Of a DNA stretch of 64,000 nt, positions 57,368 to 64,000 are shown one piece after another; within the stretch, counting starts at the first letter, position 1, and the number at the start of each line of letters is the position of its first letter. The stretch spans positions 434,001-498,000 of the forward strand of contig NZ_CP033334.1 in assembly GCF_013170705.1 (NCBI RefSeq), written 5' to 3'. The position numbers and the translations under genes were made by a program. The stretch is from Mesorhizobium loti (GTDB lineage: Bacteria; Pseudomonadota; Alphaproteobacteria; Rhizobiales; Rhizobiaceae). The notes under the pieces were generated by a model. It was not told the DNA's origin, did no database searches, and saw nothing but the letters and a program-made list of their open reading frames with translations.

Positions 57368-58258
57368 ATGAACCGAGCGCATCTTTCACAGCTGGCGGTG
57401 CTGGCAACCGTCGCCCAATGCGGCAGTTTTCGCGGCGCGGCCAGGGAATTGGCTATCGCGCCGTCGGCGGTCAGCCATGCGGTGTCCAGCCTGGAAGCGC
57501 GACTTGGCGTGCGGCTGCTGGCGCGCAGCACGCGCAGCGTGGCGCCGACCGAAGAGGGGGCGCAATTGCTGGAGCGTTTGCGCCCGGCCCTTTCCGAGAT
57601 CGACCTGGCGCTGGAGACGGCGGTCGAGGCGCGCGACCGGCCGGCCGGGAATCTGAGGCTCAGCGTGCCGCGCACGGCAGCGCATCTGGTGCTGACGCCC
57701 AAGCTGGGCGCCTTTGCATCGGCCTATCCCGACATCGTGCTGGAGATCGTCATCGAGGATCGCTTCACCGATGTTGTCGAAGGTGGCTTCGACGCCGGTG
57801 TGCGGCTCGGCGAGAGCCTGCAGCGCGACATGATCGCGGTGCGCATCGGGCCGCACATGCGCGGCGCGGTGGTCGGCGCGCCATCCTATTTCGCGGCCAT
57901 GCCGAGACCGCATCACCCGCACGACCTTGCCGACCATCGCTGCATCCGCTTCCGCTTCTCCAGCGGCATCCTCTACCGCTGGGAATTCGAAAAGGGCGGC
58001 GAGGGAATCGAGATTGCCGCGCAAGGGCCGCTGATCCTCGACGAGGACCATCTGATCGCGCAAGCCGCAGTCGACGGCGCCGGCCTCGCCTTCGTCTTCG
58101 AGGACTATGTTCGCGCCCCGCTCGCCGATGGCAGGCTGATCCGCGTACTGGACGACTGGTGTCCACCTTTCGACGGGTTCTTCGTCTATTATCCCAGCCG
58201 CCGGCAGATGCGCCCGGCGCTGCGGGCTTTCGTTGATTTCTTCAAGGTGAGTGGGTAG
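57368..58258 (+). CDS. LysR-family transcriptional regulator
   Basis: A 296-residue regulator. The N-terminal winged helix-turn-helix is 'GSFRGAARELAIAPSAVSHA' (about 17-36), and the effector-binding domain extends from about 90. The start ATG 57368 fits the LysR N-terminus 'MNRAHLSQLAVL'. It is divergent from the aldo/keto reductase gene, the usual arrangement for a LysR regulator and its target. Inducer unknown. Confidence 0.92.
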   Translation: MNRAHLSQLAVLATVAQCGSFRGAARELAIAPSAVSHAVSSLEARLGVRLLARSTRSVAPTEEGAQLLERLRPALSEIDLALETAVEARDRPAGNLRLSVPRTAAHLVLTPKLGAFASAYPDIVLEIVIEDRFTDVVEGGFDAGVRLGESLQRDMIAVRIGPHMRGAVVGAPSYFAAMPRPHHPHDLADHRCIRFRFSSGILYRWEFEKGGEGIEIAAQGPLILDEDHLIAQAAVDGAGLAFVFEDYVRAPLADGRLIRVLDDWCPPFDGFFVYYPSRRQMRPALRAFVDFFKVSG

Positions 58259-58311
58259 AACGACGGTGCAGAGCAATCGCTGCAATCGGGTGCATTCCTT
58301 ATCAAGGCTAG

Positions 58312-58482
58312 TGCTGCCCCTCACCTGCCCGTCGGCATCCTCTCTCCGTAAACGGGGCGAGGGACGCTCTCATCGATGATTTCGCCAATCACCAAGGTTG
58401 GGGAAAGAGCACTGCGGGCGCCACTGCCCCCTTTCGCCCCGTTTACAGGGAGAAATGCCCGGCGGGCAATGAGGGGCAGCGC
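58312..58482. repeat. Large imperfect inverted repeat
   Basis: A left arm at 58312-58363 (TGCTGCCCCTCACCTGCCCG ... GGGGCGAGGG) is matched by a right arm at about 58429-58482 (CTTTCGCCCCGTTTACAGGG ... GAGGGGCAGC). The arms are about 50 bp with several mismatches and can form a long hairpin. Gap 58259-58524 holds no gene. Confidence 0.75.
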
Positions 58483-58524
58483 TGCCGTCGGGAAGAAAGC
58501 GTAGTTCGACGGCGTTCGCCTTCC

Positions 58525-59097
58525 ATGCAAACCTCCATCACCAACACGCCAACCCGCTACGGCTGGGCGACGATCCTTCTTCACTGGCTGATCGGGATCA
58601 TCTTCATCGGCCAGTTCGTGCTCGGTTTCATCATGGTGCGGCTGACCAGCCAACGCACCGCCTTCGAGCTGATCCAGTTGCACAAGTCCCTCGGCTTTCT
58701 GCTGCTTGGCCTCATCATACTGCGCATCGCCTGGCGGCTCGGCAACGCGGCGCCACCCTTGCCGCCATCGGTTGGCGCGCTGGAGCGGCGTACGGCCCCG
58801 CTCGCGCATCTGGCGCTCTATGCCTTCCAGCTCGCCTTGCCCTTGTCAGGCTGGGCGCTGGTTTCGGTGTCGACACTGGAAATTCCTACCATGCCGTTCA
58901 ACCTGTTCGTAATGCCCAACCTGCCTTTGGCGGAATCCGATAGCGCGGAAAGCTTCTGGGCGGCGGCGCACTGGTATCTCGCCTATGCCGGCATCGCGCT
59001 TGTCGCGCTGCATGCCGCCGCCGCCTTGCGCCACCACTTCCTGCTGCGCGACAGCGTGCTCACGCGCATGATCACGCCTTCGTCAGGCAGGGAATAG
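58525..59097 (+). CDS. Cytochrome b561 family protein
   Basis: A 190-residue four-helix membrane protein. 'ATILLHWLIGIIFI', 'LIQLHKSLGFLLLGLI' and 'WYLAYAGIALVALHAAAALRHH' carry the histidines (including His20 and His53) that bind two b-type hemes. It probably transfers electrons from the quinone pool. It lies 68 bp before a YceI gene, a recurrent pairing in proteobacteria. Confidence 0.9.
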   Translation: MQTSITNTPTRYGWATILLHWLIGIIFIGQFVLGFIMVRLTSQRTAFELIQLHKSLGFLLLGLIILRIAWRLGNAAPPLPPSVGALERRTAPLAHLALYAFQLALPLSGWALVSVSTLEIPTMPFNLFVMPNLPLAESDSAESFWAAAHWYLAYAGIALVALHAAAALRHHFLLRDSVLTRMITPSSGRE

Positions 59098-59165
59098 AGC
59101 GGGCGGTTCGCTCGTTTGTGGGGTGAGGACGCTAAACGCGTTGCCTCCAGGAAAGGATCGATCCC

Positions 59166-59741
59166 ATGCATGCGCGCATCCTTGGATTCGCGGCTCTTGC
59201 CGCATGCCTGGCCGTGCCCGCCACTGCTGCGGTGGCGCTGAGTGACGCCGCCGGCAGCTACACGATCAGCCCGGCAGGCTCCAGCATCCGTTTCACCATA
59301 GGCAAGGCCGGCGGCGGCGGCTTCGATGGCGCCTTCGCCCGCTTCAAAGGCACGATCCGCATCGACAACGGAGATATCGGCCATTCGAAAGTCGATCTGA
59401 CCATCTATCCGGAAAGCGTCGGTACCGGCCAGAGCCGTATCGATGCCTTCCTGCGCTCCGACGCGGTGTTCGACGCGGCCAACAGCCCGGAGATCCAGTT
59501 CCGCTCGACCAGCGTGACCCGTACCGGTGATACATCAGCCCTGGTCACCGGCAGGCTGACGGCACGCGGCAAGACGTTTCCGGAAAAATTCACTGCCGAA
59601 CTCGCTGGGTTGAAGGCTGGCACGATAAAATTCCATGTCACCGGCAAGGTGCTGAGGTCACGCTACGGTATGGATGTCGGTACGCCGCTCTATTCCAACA
59701 TCGTCGATTTCAACATGACGCTGACGGGGAAGCGGAGCTGA
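59166..59741 (+). CDS. YceI-family periplasmic lipid-binding protein
   Basis: A 191-residue protein with a signal peptide ending near residue 24 ('CLAVPATAAVA'), followed by the YceI beta-barrel starting 'YTISPAGSSIRFTIGKAGGG'. YceI proteins bind isoprenoid chains in the periplasm. The neighbouring cytochrome b561 suggests a joint role with quinones, which is inference. GAAAGGATCG precedes the start. Confidence 0.9.
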   Translation: MHARILGFAALAACLAVPATAAVALSDAAGSYTISPAGSSIRFTIGKAGGGGFDGAFARFKGTIRIDNGDIGHSKVDLTIYPESVGTGQSRIDAFLRSDAVFDAANSPEIQFRSTSVTRTGDTSALVTGRLTARGKTFPEKFTAELAGLKAGTIKFHVTGKVLRSRYGMDVGTPLYSNIVDFNMTLTGKRS

Positions 59742-59767
59742 GTCTCCACTTCGCGCATCCCTGGAGG

Positions 59768-59925
59768 TTCGTCATCCAGGGCGAAGCAGGGGCGAAGCTC
59801 CGTCGCGGAGACTCTGGAATCCATGCCGTGGCGAGCAAGCGTTGCAACGCTCCAGAATTCTGCACCATTGCATCCTTCGGCCGAGGTCACGGCATGGATC
59901 CTCGGGTCAAGTCCGAGGATGACGA
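59768..59925. repeat. Inverted-repeat element in the YceI to oxidoreductase gap
   Basis: CGTCATCC near 59770 is matched by GGATGACG near 59918, and ATCCATGCCGTG (59820-59831) by CACGGCATGGAT (59888-59899). Elements of this kind, reading 'CATCCTCGG...ACCCGAGGATCC', are widespread in rhizobial genomes. The 270-bp gap 59742-60011 has no gene. Confidence 0.75.
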
Positions 59926-60011
59926 AGGCGCTTTGTGATCCGCGTCCGCGATTGGCTTTTCTCCGAAATTGGGGCACACCTCCATCGATATAGTCGAGAT
60001 GGAGAAGCGTC

Positions 60012-60998
60012 ATGTTCCGATGGGGTGTGTTGTCGACGGCCAAGATCGGCCGCGAGCAGTTGTTGCCGGCAATCGTCGAGGCGGAGAACGGCGTGCTTTC
60101 GGCGATTGCCAGCCGCGACCTGTCGAAGGCCAAGGCCCTGGCCGAGCGTTTCGGCGCCCGCCATGCCTTCGGCTCCTATGAGGAACTGCTCGCCTCCAAG
60201 GATGTTGACGGCGTCTACATTCCGCTGCCGACATCGCAGCATGTCGAATGGACGGCCAAGGCGATCGAGGCGGGAAAACATGTGCTGGTCGAAAAGCCGC
60301 TGGCGCTCGACGCCAAGGACATCCTCCCACTGATCAAGCTGCGCGACCAAAAGAAGGTGCTGGTCTGCGAGGCCTTCATGGTCATCTATCACCCGCAATG
60401 GATCAAGGTGCGCGACCTTATCGCCAGCGGCGCCATCGGCCGGCTGCGCCATGTGCAGGGCGCGTTCTCCTACTACAATGTCGACCCCCACAACATGCGC
60501 AACCAGCTTGATCTCGGCGGCGGCGCGCTGCCCGATATCGGCGTTTACCCGACAGTGTCGACGCGGTTTTCGACCGGCAAGGAGCCTAGCCGTGTCCAGG
60601 CGACGATCGAGCGCGACAAGACATTCGGCACCGACATCTATTCCTCGATCCGCGCAGATTTCGGCGATTTCGAGCTGTCCTTCTATTTGTCGACGCAGAT
60701 GGCGGCGCGCCAGGTAATGGTGTTCCACGGCGAGAAGGGTTTCATCGAGGTCTTTTCCCCGTTCAATGCCGGGCTCTATGACCATCACCGCGTCGAATTG
60801 CACAACCAGAACCACACCGAAGCGCAAGTGTTCCGCTTCCCCGGCACGCAGCAGTACCGGCTGGAGGTCGAAACATTCGCGCGGGCGGCGCAGGGCGGCA
60901 AGGAACGTGTTTTCACGCTGGAGGAGTCCGTGCTCAACCAGAAGGTCATCGATGCCATCTTCCGCGCCGGCGGCAAGGACGGCTGGGAGGCCGTCTAG
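60012..60998 (+). CDS. Gfo/Idh/MocA-family oxidoreductase
   Basis: A 328-residue NAD(P)-dependent dehydrogenase. The N-terminal Rossmann domain begins '[12 protein letters not shown]', and the family motif 'EKPLALD' is at residues 94-100 with Lys95. '[12 protein letters not shown]' lies in the C-terminal domain. Substrates in this family are sugars, inositols or related polyols; the exact one is not evident. A family A repeat separates it from the next gene. Confidence 0.9.
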   Translation: MFRWGVLSTAKIGREQLLPAIVEAENGVLSAIASRDLSKAKALAERFGARHAFGSYEELLASKDVDGVYIPLPTSQHVEWTAKAIEAGKHVLVEKPLALDAKDILPLIKLRDQKKVLVCEAFMVIYHPQWIKVRDLIASGAIGRLRHVQGAFSYYNVDPHNMRNQLDLGGGALPDIGVYPTVSTRFSTGKEPSRVQATIERDKTFGTDIYSSIRADFGDFELSFYLSTQMAARQVMVFHGEKGFIEVFSPFNAGLYDHHRVELHNQNHTEAQVFRFPGTQQYRLEVETFARAAQGGKERVFTLEESVLNQKVIDAIFRAGGKDGWEAV

Positions 60999-61003
60999 CT
61001 CTT

Positions 61004-61051
61004 GCTTGACGCAATTCCGGACGGAAAACCCCTTGCGCCTAGAATTGCGTT
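61004..61051. repeat. Interspersed palindromic repeat, family A (copy 5)
   Basis: TTGACGCAATTCCGGACGGA is followed by AAACCCCTTGCGCC and AGAATTGCG. The right arm has decayed compared with the 55482 copy. Confidence 0.8.
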
Positions 61052-61075
61052 GACCGGCTAATTCCTGGAGGAGAG

Positions 61076-62734
<1,659 letters not shown>

Positions 62735-62936
62735 ACGGCGCCAACGTGGCCTTTTTTTCCAGCTTGGGCTTCTTATACGCCCGAGTGATAAACATATGAC
62801 TTTTTTATATTTTTCAGATTTCGTCCGCCTCGAATACAAATGCCGATGCTTTTATCTTTCCGAGTGCAGCCGGTGCTGAGCCGCTGCAGGCGGCCGTCAC
62901 CTTGTGGCGGCGGTACCAGAAAGAAGGAAGTCTTCG

Positions 62937-63128
62937 ATGTTCCTCTCAGACGGGCTCTATCTGCCCACTCATCGTCCGCTGCCGGCGTCGCAGGTCGAAC
63001 AGATCAGGCGTGTGGCGAACACCAATCGCCGGCCGGTCAGCCTGATCGCGCCGTTCACACCGACATGGTGGCTCCTGGTCGTCGGCGCCTTGCTGGCCGC
63101 CGCCGCGATCGCTGCCCAGCTTTCCTGA
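62937..63128 (+). CDS. Small single-pass membrane protein, hypothetical
   Basis: A 63-residue protein. Residues 1-38 are hydrophilic ('MFLSDGLYLPTHRPLPASQ'), and 40-60 form one membrane segment ('WWLLVVGALLAAAAIAA'). A clear AAGGAAG site precedes ATG 62937. No known family. It is the first of a set of three small genes leading to dapA. Confidence 0.6.
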   Translation: MFLSDGLYLPTHRPLPASQVEQIRRVANTNRRPVSLIAPFTPTWWLLVVGALLAAAAIAAQLS

Positions 63129-63144
63129 AAGGCAGGAGATGACC

Positions 63145-63366
63145 ATGCAAAGCTCCCCTATTCCCCCCGACGGAAACGCCCTTCACCGCTTCATCGTCGG
63201 GCGCGATGGCGAAGGCCACTGGATCGCGCGTGACGAAGAAGGCCAGACCGGCGGCGTTTTTGCCGACAAGAATTCCGCTGTCCGTTTCGCCACCATGGAA
63301 AGCGGCCATCGGGCCGGCGCGATACGCTTCGCACCGGCGAGTGTGCGGCTTTCCCTGTTCAACTGA
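63145..63366 (+). CDS. Hypothetical 73-residue protein
   Basis: A soluble protein starting 'MQSSPIPPDGNALHRF', with 'IVGRDGEGHWIARDEEGQTGGVFADKN' behaving like a small beta-sheet domain. The start is set by CAGGAG at the right spacing; an ATG six bases upstream overlaps that site. It may be co-transcribed with the preceding membrane protein (16 bp). No family recognised. Confidence 0.6.
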   Translation: MQSSPIPPDGNALHRFIVGRDGEGHWIARDEEGQTGGVFADKNSAVRFATMESGHRAGAIRFAPASVRLSLFN

Positions 63367-63404
63367 GCCGCGCCTTGTTCCGAACTGATCGGAACGATCT
63401 GGCC

Positions 63405-63974
63405 ATGGACAATTCCAACACCATTGCTGGCGCCAACAGCGCCGACCTCGCCGGATTGCTCGATCGCCTGCCGCATGTCGGCAGGCTGCTCGAACACCAG
63501 CTTTGGGAGGCGGCACGCGCCCTGTCGCTCGACAGATCATCCCGCCAAGGGCGGCGATTTGCCGGCCTGATGGACGCTGGCGCCACGCTCGACGCCGTCC
63601 TCCTGCTGATCGCCGTGTCGAAGCCGGAACGTTCGGTATCGGCCATCGGCAAGATCGGCGAGCGTTGGTTTTGCTCCATTCAGATCACGTCCGCGGGAAC
63701 AACGGCCGGGGCGGACCAAATCGATCTGGCTGCCGCGCTGCTGTCGGCCCTGCTGTCCTCGCATCTCGAAAAGACGGTGCCTTCAGAAACTCATCCAGGA
63801 GACTTTGACTGCCATGACACCAGAACAAGCCCGAATGCGCCTGACCGGAGCGATGACCGCGCCGGTAACGCCGTTCACCCGCGGCGAGGTCGACCTGAAG
63901 CAGCTGACCGCGCTGTTGCGCTGGCAGATCGAACAAGGGATCAATGGGCTGGTCCCATGCGGCACCACAGGTGA
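63405..63974 (+). CDS. Hypothetical protein overlapping dapA
   Basis: A 189-residue open frame. Residues 1 to about 135 look protein-like ('[20 protein letters not shown]', '[12 protein letters not shown]'), with hydrophobic helices and normal codon use. After 63814 the frame overlaps dapA by 161 nt, and the Arg/Asp-rich C-terminus there is likely just a by-product of dapA coding. A frameshift near 63780-63800 or an overlap artefact is possible. Function unknown. Confidence 0.45.
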   Translation: MDNSNTIAGANSADLAGLLDRLPHVGRLLEHQLWEAARALSLDRSSRQGRRFAGLMDAGATLDAVLLLIAVSKPERSVSAIGKIGERWFCSIQITSAGTTAGADQIDLAAALLSALLSSHLEKTVPSETHPGDFDCHDTRTSPNAPDRSDDRAGNAVHPRRGRPEAADRAVALADRTRDQWAGPMRHHR

Positions 63975-64000
63975 GGCCCCCACCCTGTCGTGGGAGGAGC
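63814..64000 (+). CDS. dapA: 4-hydroxy-tetrahydrodipicolinate synthase family protein, 5' part
   Basis: The first 62 residues are visible before the right edge. '[20 protein letters not shown]', '[23 protein letters not shown]' are characteristic of the DapA aldolase family, in which the 'GTTGE' threonines bind pyruvate. The true substrate cannot be set without the C-terminus; DapA makes a lysine/peptidoglycan precursor, and relatives are other aldolases. An AGGAGA site precedes ATG 63814. Confidence 0.88.
   Translation, partial: MTPEQARMRLTGAMTAPVTPFTRGEVDLKQLTALLRWQIEQGINGLVPCGTTGEAPTLSWEE

Overview
The window is GC-rich and densely coded, and it reads as the chromosome of a Rhizobiales alphaproteobacterium, most likely Mesorhizobium. 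The evidence is the agl alpha-glucoside operon, the block pckA / chvI-chvG-hprK-EIIA-HPr-ahcY, a DivL-type kinase followed by a tsaE-amgK fusion, addBA and trxA, the convergent trpFBA-accD-folC run, a small exported family that I recall as Mesorhizobium-specific (DUF680), and several families of short palindromic repeats of rhizobial type. I saw no transposase, phage gene, CRISPR array, tRNA or rRNA. The genus is an inference from recognised protein families, not from a search.

Layout. 1-7377: a LacI-type regulator (partial) divergent from aglEFGAK, an ABC importer plus intracellular glucosidase for alpha-glucosides, with two matching operator-like palindromes. 7398-8228: three tandem paralogous small exported proteins. 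8738-11408: a cobalamin-riboswitch-like leader followed by a Rieske oxygenase and its reductase (gbcAB-like). 11552-17774: an unusual cluster of a PqqD-like protein with a long tail, an HprK-related kinase, two GT2 glycosyltransferases, an NTP_transf_5 nucleotidyltransferase and a polytopic GT-C-like membrane protein. This is the best candidate for a poorly described system. 17907-21438: alkB, a kbp-like BON/LysM gene, arfB and pckA, all leftward. 21764-27289: ChvI/ChvG two-component system, PTS regulatory proteins and ahcY. 27489-39324: divL, tsaE-amgK, a murU-like gene, addB, addA and trxA; most junctions are 4-nt overlaps. 39462-46900: a cupin, then leftward folC, accD, trpA, trpB and trpF, then a metallopeptidase and a DUF2852 protein. 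47018-48933: a BenE-type transporter and an alpha/beta hydrolase. 49154-55471: infC (apparent ATT start), a membrane methyltransferase, rpmI, rplT, pheS, a GFA-family gene and pheT. 55575-64000: accessory metabolism (nucleotidyltransferase, aldo/keto reductase with divergent LysR, cytochrome b561 and YceI, Gfo/Idh/MocA oxidoreductase, FAD-dependent dehydrogenase), small proteins, and the start of a dapA-family gene at the right edge.

How they work together. AglEFGK import alpha-glucosides that AglA hydrolyses. ChvG/ChvI sits beside PckA and the HprK/EIIA/HPr relay, linking envelope sensing to carbon control. DivL is expected to act in the cell-cycle phosphorelay. AmgK- and MurU-like enzymes would recycle cell-wall sugars, while TsaE serves tRNA modification and AddAB repairs double-strand breaks. 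GbcAB-like enzymes would demethylate a quaternary amine, and their apparent control by a B12 riboswitch is unexpected.

Limits: starts were chosen from visible ribosome-binding sites and remembered family lengths; family assignments come from motif recognition without database searches.
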